39,107 nucleotides of DNA, taken from positions 1-39,107 of the forward strand of contig CALGMJ010000167.1 in NCBI GenBank assembly GCA_937958875.1. Direction: 5' to 3'. Both the position numbers and the translations under genes were made by a program. Below are positions 18,720 to 27,634 of this stretch, in pieces (within the stretch, counting starts at the first letter, position 1; each line of letters begins with the position of its first letter). This DNA comes from an uncultured Verrucomicrobiales bacterium. Lineage in GTDB: Bacteria; Verrucomicrobiota; Verrucomicrobiia; Verrucomicrobiales; Akkermansiaceae. The notes beneath the pieces were generated by a model, which was not told the DNA's origin, did not search any database, and saw nothing but the letters and a program-made list of their open reading frames with translations.

Positions 18720-19970
18720 ATGAACTTTGCTACAATTTCCCGAGGCCTCAGCGTCACCTTCGTCTCAAGCTCACTTTCATTTGGTGCTGGTTTCCAGCTA
18801 CAGGAAGCATCAGCCGTTGGTCTCGGCCGCGCCTTTTCTGGTGAAGCATCGATCGGGGATGATGCTTCCATACTCGGAGCAAACCCTGCGGGGATGATTC
18901 TTCTCGGAGGGACCAATTATTCTGGCAGTCTTTCATACATTCGCCCTGGTGCAGAAGTCACGGGTGAGTTCACCAGCGCAGCTGCTCCTGGCAGCCCCTT
19001 CCCCGTCAGATCTGACGACGTCGGAGAAGAAGTCGTAGTCCCTGCTTTTTACCTAACTCATCAGCTGAACGAAAAAGTCACCATCGGTATCGGGTCCTTC
19101 ACCACTTATGGTCTCGGCACCAACTATGAGCCCAGCTTTGGAGCGCTCTCTGTCGCTGACCGTAGTTCCCTTCAATCAGTCAATGTCCAGCCCACCATCG
19201 CCTACCGGGTCAATGATAAGTTCTCCGTCGGCGCAGGCTTCAATATTCTCTACGCAAAAGGGAAGCTTAATTCAAGCCTCCCCGGAGGAACAGAAATCCT
19301 AGGCCTGGAAGGTGACGATATCGGCTATGGTTATAATCTTGGCTTCCTCTATCAGTTCACTCCTGACACCCGCATCGGCCTTCACTACCGTTCTAAGGTA
19401 AAGCTCAAACTTGAGGGAGAGACTGATTTCATCGGTAATCCAGCTTTCGGAATCGCTCCGTTAGATGGAGCATCGACCTCCCTATCAGTCGAGCTTCCAG
19501 AAACCCTTCAGCTCAGCGCCTTTCATAAAATCAACCCCTCCTGGGCCATTCATGGTGATGCCAAATGGACTGCCTGGAGCCGCTACGATGGCCTCGCCCC
19601 TCAGATCCCCTCAAGTCCTCAGGTCACTGCGATCTCACGGGCTGATGCAGACTGGGAAAATGCGATGCGTTACAGCATTGGTGTCACCCATTACTACTCT
19701 GACAAGCTGACCCTGAGAGCTGGTATCGCCCATGACGAATCACCAACCTCTAGCGCAGACCGTACTTTACGTATCCCTGATGAAGATCGCTTCTGGCTGA
19801 CCTTCGGTTTCACCTACGCGGTAAACCAGAATATGAACTTCGACTTTGGCTACGCTCATATCTTCATTGACGACGCGGCCCTAAATGATGGCAACGGGAC
19901 CGGCTCTTTCAGGGGAACAGCCTCTGGAGATGTCGATATTGTCTCAGTGGGCATCAGCGGGAATTTTTAG
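18720..19970 (+). CDS. FadL/OmpP1/TodX-family outer-membrane transport protein
   Basis: A 416-residue protein with a cleavable signal (ends near SLSFGAG), then the FadL N-terminal hatch motif: FQLQEASAVGLGRAFSGEA, followed by DDASILGANPAGM. The remainder is alternating amphipathic strands typical of a 14-strand barrel, ending with SVGISGNF, where a terminal Phe is the usual outer-membrane barrel signal. The family takes up long-chain fatty acids or other hydrophobic compounds across the outer membrane. No fatty-acid degradation genes are beside it, so the substrate is open. It confirms a Gram-negative envelope. Confidence 0.93.
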   Translation: MNFATISRGLSVTFVSSSLSFGAGFQLQEASAVGLGRAFSGEASIGDDASILGANPAGMILLGGTNYSGSLSYIRPGAEVTGEFTSAAAPGSPFPVRSDDVGEEVVVPAFYLTHQLNEKVTIGIGSFTTYGLGTNYEPSFGALSVADRSSLQSVNVQPTIAYRVNDKFSVGAGFNILYAKGKLNSSLPGGTEILGLEGDDIGYGYNLGFLYQFTPDTRIGLHYRSKVKLKLEGETDFIGNPAFGIAPLDGASTSLSVELPETLQLSAFHKINPSWAIHGDAKWTAWSRYDGLAPQIPSSPQVTAISRADADWENAMRYSIGVTHYYSDKLTLRAGIAHDESPTSSADRTLRIPDEDRFWLTFGFTYAVNQNMNFDFGYAHIFIDDAALNDGNGTGSFRGTASGDVDIVSVGISGNF

Positions 19971-20058
19971 AAAAAACACCCTTTGTGAATTTCACTGTCG
20001 ATGTAATCAGATCTGCTTTTTTGTTTAGTCTCACCTGATTCTTCGACAGTTTCTTTTT

Positions 20059-21033
20059 ATGCCAGCTGGAGGAAAGCGAAAAGATGTCGAGAATATCTCG
20101 GTCCAAGAATTTCTGGAACGACATGGCGAAGACCTCGGCCTATCAGTGGAGCACCCCATCGTAGGATTAGATAAGAAGATCGAAGAACCTTCCGTAAATC
20201 GTCCTGGCTTGGCTCTAGCTGGATTTACAACCTACTTTGCCAAAAGCCGCATTCAGGTCTTGGGTAATTCAGAAATGTCTTACCTCAAAAGACTTTCTGA
20301 GGCCACTCAATTGGAGCGTTTCCATCAGCTGTGCCAGCAAGACTTTCCATGCATGGTAATTGCGCGGAAACACCGCCTTCCAGAGCCACTCATGGCTATT
20401 GCCCGTGAAAAGAAAATCGCCGTCATCAGCTGCCCCCTCCAGACGATGAATTTCCTGAATCAGGCTACCATACGCTTGGAAAAGGACTTCGCTCCTCGGA
20501 CAAGTCTCCACGGCTGTATGGTCGACTACCGAGGAATTGGGGTCCTTATCATCGGAAAAAGTGGCTCAGGAAAAAGCGAAACCGCCATCGGACTTCTAGA
20601 AAAAGGGGCCGCTTTAGTCGCTGACGATAGTATCAATCTAAGGCAAATCGGGGGTGAACTAATTGCCAGTGCCAAGGATTTTGCGAGAGGCTACCTCGAA
20701 ATGAGAGGAATCGGTGTAATCAACGTCGCTAACCTTTATGGCCTCTCGGCCATCAGCCCTCAAAAACGTCTCGATCTCGTTGTTCGTCTTAAACCTGCCA
20801 GCGATCTTAATAAAGTGGACCGGATCGGGATTAGTCAGCAGACCTTCAAAATCCTCGATTGTGAAATCCCTCTCGTCGAAATCCCTGTGGCTCCGGGCCG
20901 AGACACCGCCCGCCTCATTGGAGTAGCAGCACTCGATCTTCAGTTGAAAAAGCTCGGATATGACATGGCTGATGAATTTAACAAACGCCTCCGAGAGAAG
21001 ATTTCGGGAAATACCCCCCCAAATATCGATTAA
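20059..21033 (+). CDS. hprK: HPr kinase/phosphorylase
   Basis: A 324-residue bifunctional enzyme that phosphorylates HPr on Ser46 and can reverse the reaction. The P-loop GKSGSGKSE is at residues 166-174, preceded by the family motif HGCMVDYRGIGVLI (His151). ALVADDS, the signature LEMRGIGVINV and a late VAPGRDTARL follow. The ~130-residue N-terminal domain is present, so the protein is full length. It lies 99 bases upstream of ptsH. HprK outside Firmicutes usually goes with regulatory, sugar-permease-poor phosphotransfer systems, and that fits this locus. Confidence 0.96.
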   Translation: MPAGGKRKDVENISVQEFLERHGEDLGLSVEHPIVGLDKKIEEPSVNRPGLALAGFTTYFAKSRIQVLGNSEMSYLKRLSEATQLERFHQLCQQDFPCMVIARKHRLPEPLMAIAREKKIAVISCPLQTMNFLNQATIRLEKDFAPRTSLHGCMVDYRGIGVLIIGKSGSGKSETAIGLLEKGAALVADDSINLRQIGGELIASAKDFARGYLEMRGIGVINVANLYGLSAISPQKRLDLVVRLKPASDLNKVDRIGISQQTFKILDCEIPLVEIPVAPGRDTARLIGVAALDLQLKKLGYDMADEFNKRLREKISGNTPPNID

Positions 21034-21132
21034 AATTTAAAAAACCTGTCTTATGGGACTACAAAGAAATGTCTTTTCCCTCCTTAAATCACCATTCAGA
21101 CTCCCTGCGCACTCTCTAAGCGTTTTATCTCA

Positions 21133-21408
21133 ATGCCCCAAAAAGACTTCACCATCACCAATAAGCTCGGAATCCACGCTCGTCCTGCTGCGCAGTTCGT
21201 AAAAATCGCGAACACCTTCTCATGCGAAATCCGCGTAGAGAAAGATGAGGACGAGGTTGATGGAAAGAGCATTCTCGGACTGATGATGCTTGCGGCAGGT
21301 CATGGATCCGTCATTTCAGTCTCTGCCGAGGGAGACCAAGCAGAAGAAGCGCTCCAGGCTCTAGAGGAACTTATTCTCAGGGACTTCGAGGAAGTTTCCC
21401 CCGCCTAA
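21133..21408 (+). CDS. ptsH: HPr phosphocarrier protein
   Basis: A 91-residue HPr. The active-site His15 sits in LGIHARPAA, and the regulatory Ser46 in GKSILGLMMLA. Both phosphorylation sites are intact, matching the kinase HprK upstream and enzyme I downstream. Length is normal for the family. The short acidic stretch EKDEDEVDG just before the Ser46 loop is more charged than usual. Confidence 0.97.
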   Translation: MPQKDFTITNKLGIHARPAAQFVKIANTFSCEIRVEKDEDEVDGKSILGLMMLAAGHGSVISVSAEGDQAEEALQALEELILRDFEEVSPA

Positions 21409-21421
21409 TTTTAATGCCACT

Positions 21422-21485
21422 GCTTCATCTGAAGCGTGCTACTTTTTCACGATGAGCGGGGTTGACCGCGGAGGCTCTCCGCTTC
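21422..21485 (+). promoter_or_regulatory. Structured ptsH-ptsI spacer, possible attenuator
   Basis: GCTTCATCTGAAGC (21422-21435) is a 6-bp hairpin followed seven bases later by TTTTT. GCGGAG and CTCCGC (21468-21482) form a second perfect hairpin with a GCT loop. GAAGCG (21431-21436) can instead pair with CGCTTC (21480-21485), which would open the first hairpin. Mutually exclusive folds of this kind could reduce transcription into ptsI. No function is shown. Confidence 0.35.
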
Positions 21486-21502
21486 AACCTCTTCCCTGAA
21501 CT

Positions 21503-23266
21503 ATGTTAGAGAATTCGCCTGCCGAACAAATTTTCCATGGGACTGCTGTTTCCCGGGGAATTGCGGTCGGGCCAATTCATGTTATCGGACGCGGCTTCAC
21601 CGCTCCAGAGGTCTATAATATCCCAGAAGCATTCGTGCCCGCTGAGCAGGAGCGCTTTAGTAAAGCGCTTCAGATTACTCAGAAACAGCTCGCTGATCTG
21701 CAGGAGCATATGGAATCCCTCTCTGGACACGAGGAAGGTCTCGTCTTTGAGGCCCATAGTATGATCCTTGATGACCCAGGGGTAACGAAAGAAGTACGCC
21801 GAGCCATCGCCGAGCGTCTTCAGAACGCAGAGTATTCGTTCTACGCCGTCATGCAGACGTATCTGGAATCGATGCGTCGCATCTCAGATGCTTACCTCAA
21901 GGAACGCACGATCGATATTGAAGATGTCTGTCAGCGGGTCCTTCGAAATTTCTCCACCGAAGAGGTGCCATCGACTAGCCCAGATCAGGCTCACCTTTTA
22001 GTCACCTATGACCTTACTCCTTCGGATACAGCATCGATGGATCGCTCTAAGATTCTGGGATTTGTCACGGAGGCGGGCAGCGTTAATTCTCACACTGCGA
22101 TTCTAGCTCGAGCTCTCGGAATCCCGGCCATCGTGGGTATTGGAAACGCGATATTAGAAACGACGGCTCTGGCACCTGCGATCATCGACGGGTATACTGG
22201 AACTTTCATTGTCTATCCCACAGAGAAAACGATCGCCCTCTATAAGGTTCTCGCAGCAGAGCGGAAGGCGGCACGCGAAGAGCTAGAGTCCCAGAAAGAC
22301 CAAGCCAGCACCACTCGTGATGGCCGCCACATCACACTCTCCGCAAATATCGAGTTTACCAATGAGCTGGAAACAGTCAGGCAATTCCGCGCGGAAGGAG
22401 TCGGGCTCTTCCGGACTGAATTTTTTCTGCTCGAATCAAACGAACATCCTGATGAGGAAGACCAGACTAAGGTTTACACCGAACTCGCCCTAGGAGTCGC
22501 GCCGAATCAAGGCATCATCCGCACCCTCGACTCTGGGGGGGATAAGCTCCCTGCCGAGCCACTCACCGAGACCGAACCCAACCCCTTCCTCGGCTGGCGC
22601 GGCATCCGGGTCTCACTTGATCGCCAAGAGCTTTTTAAAACTCAACTTCGCTCCATTCTACGTTCCAGTGCCCACGGCAAACTAGGGATGATGTTTCCCT
22701 TCATCTCCGGTCTCACTGAGATCCGCACCTGTAGGAAACTCGTAAAAGAATGCATGGAGGAACTGGACGCCAAGAACCAGCCCTATGATGCCGATCTCGA
22801 AATCGGGGCCATGATCGAAATCCCTTCTGCCGTTCTCGTAGCCGATGAACTCGCAAAGGAGGTCGACTTTTTCTCCATCGGGACGAACGATCTCATTCAA
22901 TACACTGTCGCGGTCGATCGCATAAACCACCGCGTTGCTCAGCTCTATCGTAGCTCTCACCCAGCTGTCATTCGCCTCATTAAAATGACGACAGATGCAG
23001 CAAAGAGAGCTGGAATCTGGACTGGAGTCTGTGGTGAAATGGCCGCTGATCTGAACCTGACTCCGCTCTTACTAGGTCTCGGGGTCGATGAACTTTCCGT
23101 GGGCCCTCACGACCTCGCCCCCGTGCGAAAAGCACTCCGCTCGCTCGACTATTCTAAGTGCCAGGAGCTCGCAGAAAAGGCACTCACCTTACCGACGGCA
23201 AAGGAAATTCTGAAGCTTTCAAAAGATGCAGCTCAAGAAGCCTACCCAGACCTTTTCGATACCTAA
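21503..23266 (+). CDS. ptsI: Phosphoenolpyruvate-protein phosphotransferase (PTS enzyme I)
   Basis: A 587-residue enzyme I that takes phosphate from PEP and passes it to HPr. The phosphohistidine is His197 in SVNSHTAILARALGIPAIVG. The PEP-binding part shows GLFRTEFFLL, GGDKLP, NPFLGWRGIR, MMFPFISGL, IGAMIEIPSAVL, FFSIGTNDLIQYT and the catalytic Cys510 in GVCGEMAAD. All key residues are present, so it should be active. No EIIA, EIIB or EIIC gene follows; the next gene is an LptF/G permease. Its start is 94 bases after ptsH, across a structured spacer. Confidence 0.97.
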   Translation: MLENSPAEQIFHGTAVSRGIAVGPIHVIGRGFTAPEVYNIPEAFVPAEQERFSKALQITQKQLADLQEHMESLSGHEEGLVFEAHSMILDDPGVTKEVRRAIAERLQNAEYSFYAVMQTYLESMRRISDAYLKERTIDIEDVCQRVLRNFSTEEVPSTSPDQAHLLVTYDLTPSDTASMDRSKILGFVTEAGSVNSHTAILARALGIPAIVGIGNAILETTALAPAIIDGYTGTFIVYPTEKTIALYKVLAAERKAAREELESQKDQASTTRDGRHITLSANIEFTNELETVRQFRAEGVGLFRTEFFLLESNEHPDEEDQTKVYTELALGVAPNQGIIRTLDSGGDKLPAEPLTETEPNPFLGWRGIRVSLDRQELFKTQLRSILRSSAHGKLGMMFPFISGLTEIRTCRKLVKECMEELDAKNQPYDADLEIGAMIEIPSAVLVADELAKEVDFFSIGTNDLIQYTVAVDRINHRVAQLYRSSHPAVIRLIKMTTDAAKRAGIWTGVCGEMAADLNLTPLLLGLGVDELSVGPHDLAPVRKALRSLDYSKCQELAEKALTLPTAKEILKLSKDAAQEAYPDLFDT

Positions 23267-23309
23267 CAAGAATCTCGCCCTTATTTTTTGATTACTCCCA
23301 CCCCAAAAG

Positions 23310-24437
23310 ATGCCTAGCCGAATAGACCGCTACATCGTCAGGCAGGTGCTTTTTGGCACCCTGTTTGCCATGCTCGTGCTCTGTGTCGTGCTCGTTCTAG
23401 GGAATATTTTCAAAGAGATTCGCCCTTTTTTGGTTGAAAGAGGTATGTCGATCACCTTTGTCGGAAAATTCATCGTCTACCTCCTCCCGTTTACCCTAGT
23501 CCTGATCATTCCTTGGAGCTTTCTGGCCTCCGTCCTCTTGATTTTTGGGAAACTCTCGAGCCATCAGGAGATCACTGCCATGCGTAGTAGCGGCCTTGGA
23601 CTCTTTCGTATCGCCACTCCCGTCTTCGTCCTTGGACTTTTCTTCTCTGGTATCTGCCTCTGGCTAAACGGAACAGTCGCCCCTCATTCAAAATTTAAGC
23701 TCAAGGAGATGGTCTATCAGGAAGCGCTGGGCCAGCCGATGCGCTTCTTCGATCCTGGCGTCGTGCAGGCCCGGATTCCTGAGCATCGTGTCTATATCAA
23801 TGCACGCGATGGGGAAAATTCTGTGCGGGGATTTCACGCCTATCAAATCACAAAAAAAGGAGAGGAAGCTGCGCCTCAAGTTTACTTCTACGCCAATGAA
23901 ATGGATTTCGAAATCGATCGCGACAAGCGACGTTTTGACCTGAGATTAAAAAAGGCTTACGCGGAATTTTATAAGGAAGATGGCACCATCGAGCGAGTCT
24001 ACGCCGACGAAGCTCAGCCGTGGATCATTCCCTATGCGCAAGATGGACCACGCCGAATTAAGCCTGATCAATACGATAACGCTCAAATCCGAGACCTCCT
24101 CAATGACCCTTCCAAGCAACTCGCTGAAGGGAGTATCAAACCAGAAAAGCTGCCAGATTTTGCCTTCGAACGCATTCGCCGCTACTCTTTTTCTTTTGCA
24201 CCTCTAGCGCTCGCAGTGATCGCCATTCCTCTCGCGCTCCAGTCGCGCCGCCGCGAGTCATCTGCTGGTCTTGCTTGGACCATCTTCATCGCCTTTGCCT
24301 ACTTCATCGCCATGGAAGTCGCCGAGGAATTCCACGAGGATAATCCAGCCATCTCACCATTCACGGTCTGGCTTCCAAACATCGTTTGCCTCGCACTCGG
24401 ACTCTTTCTTTTCCGGCGGGCTGCGCAGCGCAGTTAG
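23310..24437 (+). CDS. LptF/LptG family lipopolysaccharide export permease (YjgP/YjgQ)
   Basis: A 375-residue permease. It begins with RIDRYIVRQVLFGTLFAMLVL, the classic YjgP/YjgQ opening. Transmembrane helices are near 12-32, 52-82, 98-120, then 290-310, 315-335 and 348-368, with a periplasmic beta-jellyroll-like region between (~125-280). The family extracts LPS from the inner membrane with LptB. Only one of the LptF/G pair is here. It follows ptsI by 43 bases and may be cotranscribed. Its stop overlaps the stop of the convergent SRPBCC gene by four bases. Confidence 0.92.
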   Translation: MPSRIDRYIVRQVLFGTLFAMLVLCVVLVLGNIFKEIRPFLVERGMSITFVGKFIVYLLPFTLVLIIPWSFLASVLLIFGKLSSHQEITAMRSSGLGLFRIATPVFVLGLFFSGICLWLNGTVAPHSKFKLKEMVYQEALGQPMRFFDPGVVQARIPEHRVYINARDGENSVRGFHAYQITKKGEEAAPQVYFYANEMDFEIDRDKRRFDLRLKKAYAEFYKEDGTIERVYADEAQPWIIPYAQDGPRRIKPDQYDNAQIRDLLNDPSKQLAEGSIKPEKLPDFAFERIRRYSFSFAPLALAVIAIPLALQSRRRESSAGLAWTIFIAFAYFIAMEVAEEFHEDNPAISPFTVWLPNIVCLALGLFLFRRAAQRS

Positions 24438-24904
24438 GTGAGCCTTTCAGCAGGGAATTTCTCAGCCAGCTTTTCGCGCCGATAGTCAAAAACTCGTTTT
24501 AAACGAGGCGCTACTACGACTTTATTTAAAATCTCTCCCAAAAGCCAGTAACCGGGACTGTAGTGAATGTGATCTTTCATCAGAACCCCGCCATCTTTTT
24601 CCTCAATCGAATGTCGATGATGCCAGTATCGATTTGGCCCAGAAATCTGATCATCCACGAAACTCTTCCCAAGATCGACAGCCTTAATCTCGCTCACCCA
24701 AGGCCACCAAATCCCAGGTGCAATCTTGACCTTATAAGTGATGATTTCTCCCTCATAAAGCTCTTCAGACGGTAAGCTGACGATCTCGAAACCCATTTCA
24801 GGAGGAGTGAGATCTTCAAGATTTCGGGGTGAGGTGATAAAGTCCCACGCCTCTTCCATGGTAAGCGGAAGCCATTGTTCCTGCTTGAGTTGATGCAGCT
24901 TCAT
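24434..24904 (-). CDS. SRPBCC-fold ligand-binding protein (polyketide cyclase-like)
   Basis: A 156-residue protein without signal or membrane segment. The pattern MKLHQLKQEQWLPLTMEEAWDFITSPRNLEDLTPPEMGF is split here as an initial strand, then the AWDF helix with 'SPRNLEDLTPP', typical of the 'coenzyme Q-binding/SRPBCC' cell-division-inhibitor-like group. Later 'DDQISGPNRYWHHRHSI' and 'GVLMKDHIHY' fit the curved sheet. Such proteins bind hydrophobic ligands. It converges on the LptF/G gene with a 4-base overlap of stops and lies downstream of the AsmA-like gene. Confidence 0.85.
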   Translation of the reverse strand: MKLHQLKQEQWLPLTMEEAWDFITSPRNLEDLTPPEMGFEIVSLPSEELYEGEIITYKVKIAPGIWWPWVSEIKAVDLGKSFVDDQISGPNRYWHHRHSIEEKDGGVLMKDHIHYSPGYWLLGEILNKVVVAPRLKRVFDYRREKLAEKFPAERLT

Positions 24905-24925
24905 AAATTTTGCTGCAAGCTACTG

Positions 24926-26437
24926 CTATTTTTCTGATGAGCCTCCAAAAAGTTTAAAAAGTGTGCCCACACCCTCTTGAATGACTTCATTTTTCAACTG
25001 GTCGGCAGCCTCTGGCACCCCGGGAATGGCCGGAAGCCCACGCTCCTGGAGCAATTTTTTAACTGAACCTCCCAGAGCTTCGGTCCCGTATTTAAGAACC
25101 AGCTTTCCGGTCCCAGCCGCTTTTTCAAACATCCGTAACCCAGCCGCCCGAATGAGACGCTCACTAAGATCCTCCTCAGGCTCATCGAGAGTTCCACTGA
25201 TCAACACCTCCGTCCACAGAAGCCCATTTTTCCCACGCTGAAAGACCTTAGTCTCCGCACCCGGTAAATGCGCCAGAGTTCCAGGAGTGATTCCAACTTG
25301 AAATTTCCCCTGCCGAATACTTCTACCAGAAATCACAAGTCCCCCTTCGACCTGCACTAAGCCTTCACTTGCAAGTCGAACCTTATTCAGCTCAAGCCGT
25401 CCCCCTTCATAACGGTAGCTCAAACTCGCTTCACTAAAGACTAGACGTCGAAAACGAGCAGTATTCGCATACGCCGCAATCCGATCTAAGACCGGGAGCG
25501 CTGTCAACACGCCCTGATCGAGAGTCAGCTCTCCCCGGATCACTGGAGCATGTTCAAGATCTCCTCGGACATCAAACTCACTCTTCACCACCCCTTGTAA
25601 ACGTTGCTTCCAATTTTCTGAAACTAACTCCTCACACCGTGCTCCAGCGAGAACCCCTTTGATATTCCAACTGTTAGCCTCACTCGCCAGTTCGTATCTT
25701 CCCTCAGCAGTAATTGTCGCCTCCTTAAAAAGAGTTCCCTCTGAATTAAGTAAAAAGAGACTCCCATCTGCCACCCGAGCTTTAGCGGACGAAAGCCGTA
25801 ATTCGGGAACCAACTCGAGTGGAGTCTTGATCTCAGCTTGCCTCAGATGAATATCGTAAATGGCTGCCTTTAAATCTGGCTCAACTTCGAGACTCGCCTC
25901 ATCCCAAGACCAGCCCCCAGCCTCAGTGATAATCTCACCTCGCAAACGTTCTACGAGCACTTGATCCACCTCATATTCATCAGGTAAATAGTCCGCAAGA
26001 AAACTACGTTCCCGCTTTCTAACCGGTGGAGCCTCTCCCCGCTCTTTTGTGAGATCAGCAGTCACCTCGACATCACGAACCCGAATCGCTGAGATGTCAT
26101 AAGTCCCTCCGAGAGCCGCAGAAATATTCACCTGAGCCTCGATCGTTTCCGCATTAATCTGCTGAACTTCATTGGTATCGTATGCCTTCACCCCTGAAGT
26201 CCGGGCCGTCCAGCCATCCCACTCAAATGGCTCCACAACGACATGTGCTTCAAGTCGCTCACTTGCGCGATCAGTCACTAATTCACGAAAATCTTCGCTT
26301 TTAAGGTAATTCCTCACCGCTCGATAACTCAGCACTAAGCCGATCACACAAACCAACAGGAAAACTCCTCCTAAAAGACTCAATTTTTTTCCGAAACGCT
26401 TACCCTGCCGTGCCCTGCGCCGTCTACGACTTGCCAT
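24926..26437 (-). CDS. AsmA/TamB-like single-span envelope protein
   Basis: A 503-residue protein with a very basic N-terminus (MASRRRRRARQGKRFGKK), one transmembrane helix at ~20-40 and a long periplasmic part of beta strands. Features like 'AHVVVEPFEWDGWTARTSGVKA', 'INAETIEAQVNISAALGG' and 'ISAIRVRDVEVTADL' are typical of AsmA-like bridge proteins thought to carry lipids between membranes. The C-terminal part contains 'VQVEGGLVISGRSIRQGKFQVGI', a common late AsmA motif. It is short for TamB. It sits near LptF/G and SRPBCC genes, which would fit an envelope-lipid role, but this is inference. Confidence 0.75.
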   Translation of the reverse strand: MASRRRRRARQGKRFGKKLSLLGGVFLLVCVIGLVLSYRAVRNYLKSEDFRELVTDRASERLEAHVVVEPFEWDGWTARTSGVKAYDTNEVQQINAETIEAQVNISAALGGTYDISAIRVRDVEVTADLTKERGEAPPVRKRERSFLADYLPDEYEVDQVLVERLRGEIITEAGGWSWDEASLEVEPDLKAAIYDIHLRQAEIKTPLELVPELRLSSAKARVADGSLFLLNSEGTLFKEATITAEGRYELASEANSWNIKGVLAGARCEELVSENWKQRLQGVVKSEFDVRGDLEHAPVIRGELTLDQGVLTALPVLDRIAAYANTARFRRLVFSEASLSYRYEGGRLELNKVRLASEGLVQVEGGLVISGRSIRQGKFQVGITPGTLAHLPGAETKVFQRGKNGLLWTEVLISGTLDEPEEDLSERLIRAAGLRMFEKAAGTGKLVLKYGTEALGGSVKKLLQERGLPAIPGVPEAADQLKNEVIQEGVGTLFKLFGGSSEK

Positions 26438-26586
26438 AAGGCAGATTAACGTCTTTTCGGCAGTGCTGAAATCGAGAAAAAGAGAAATATCGATTAAAAC
26501 GACAAAGCGATGAGGCTTGTTAGCTTCTCAAAACGTCATAAATTTCGCCAACTGTCGTATTCAAAAATAAAATTTCATTTAATCCA

Positions 26587-26931
26587 ATGTCAACTCCTTA
26601 TCAATCACCAAGCCCACCAAAACAGAGTTCGCTGCCTCCCAGCCTCCCAAAACAGAAATCTCTTGGTGATGACGTCGGCATGAGAATGCTCTTGCCCGTT
26701 GGGCGTTCGGGCTGGGCGATAGCGGCAGGCTACCTCGGTCTATTTGGACTCATCGTCTTTCCTGCTCCCTTAGCATTAATCGTGTCAGTTATCGCGATTC
26801 GAGACATCCTAAAGAGTAAAAACAGTTCGAAACCAAAGCGAGGTCTCGGTCGTGCCATCTTTGGATTAATCGTCGGCATCGTTGGAACGGCAGCTTTGAT
26901 CTTTATTCTATCCAATTCCTACAGCCAGTAG
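26587..26931 (+). CDS. DUF4190-like small membrane protein
   Basis: A 114-residue protein with a Pro/Ser/Lys-rich cytoplasmic head (~1-38) and two transmembrane helices near 47-72 and 90-110. The pattern 'AIAAGYLGLFGL...PAPLALIVSVIAIRDI' followed by 'GLGRAIFGLIVGIVGT' is the usual DUF4190 layout. Such proteins are widespread and of unknown role. It lies 150 bases from the divergent AsmA-like gene. Confidence 0.7.
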   Translation: MSTPYQSPSPPKQSSLPPSLPKQKSLGDDVGMRMLLPVGRSGWAIAAGYLGLFGLIVFPAPLALIVSVIAIRDILKSKNSSKPKRGLGRAIFGLIVGIVGTAALIFILSNSYSQ

Positions 26932-26970
26932 CCTAAATAAAAGTTCTGATACAAAAACTGAGGTACAAAG

Positions 26971-27279
26971 ATGAAATTTGGCAATAATCCAAGGCTGGAA
27001 ACACCTGTAAAAAAGGAAACCTCTGATAACTTATTAAATCACGCCGACTTACCATTCGTCATTTTATGGATGACGATAACAATACTAGGAAGTATTTGGT
27101 CATCCTTTCTAAGTTACCAGAGATATGAAATTACGATCTCAAACCATCATATATACTACATCTTGATACAAATTATCGGTATTTTAAACGCCAATGAAAA
27201 AATTCGAAAAAAAATCGGATACTCCCTAGTTTTCTTCTGGATTGCATTAGATTTTGCCCATGTCTTTATGGAGATTTAA
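26971..27279 (+). CDS. Small hypothetical membrane protein, AT-rich
   Basis: A 102-residue frame from ATG at 26971 with three hydrophobic segments at about 28-48, 58-74 and 83-99. Codons are clearly more A/T-rich (Ile as ATA/ATT, Lys as AAA) than in the flanking housekeeping genes, which suggests recent acquisition. It starts 39 bases after the DUF4190-like gene. No family is recognised. Confidence 0.5.
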   Translation: MKFGNNPRLETPVKKETSDNLLNHADLPFVILWMTITILGSIWSSFLSYQRYEITISNHHIYYILIQIIGILNANEKIRKKIGYSLVFFWIALDFAHVFMEI

Positions 27280-27634
27280 AAAAAGAACTCAATTGATGAT
27301 TCCGCAAAGCATTCTCTTGAACCTCGATCGAATTTCAATCGACTAAAAATATCATTTCATTGTGATCAACTGAAATATCATCTCTGATTAGATCAGGAAA
27401 TTGGCGCTTATTCTTAGTATTTTTGCGAAATGACTTCTACAGAATTCATCTAAAAAGGCCGAGTACCTTCGTGGACGTTAAGTTCAAATCCAGCACCATC
27501 AGGAGCGCCAAATGCCCATAGTTTTTGCAGATGATACTGGGAGAACCACCGGAACTCCCCTCACCGCAGTTACCAAAGCCTGGAGGATCAGGGTAATCCG
27601 CTTTTAAGAAAATTCGCTCAAGGGACTCAGGGGT
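27280..27634. other. AT-rich intergenic stretch with no convincing gene
   Basis: No supported gene is present. A minus-strand frame of ~36 codons (27560-27450) ends in 'GAPDGAGFELNVHEGTRPF' and a stop. It has no start and is closed upstream by a TGA at 27563-27561, so it may be the end of a decayed gene. GGCGCT at 27403 and AGCGCC at 27504 are inverted matches, but no tRNA fold results. The next segment carries the palindromic repeat. Confidence 0.4.

Noticed and set aside
27403-27510. tRNA-like signs: GTTCAAATCC T-loop look-alike and GGCGCT/AGCGCC ends
   Set aside because: The T-stem does not pair, the span is too long, and no anticodon arm can be drawn.
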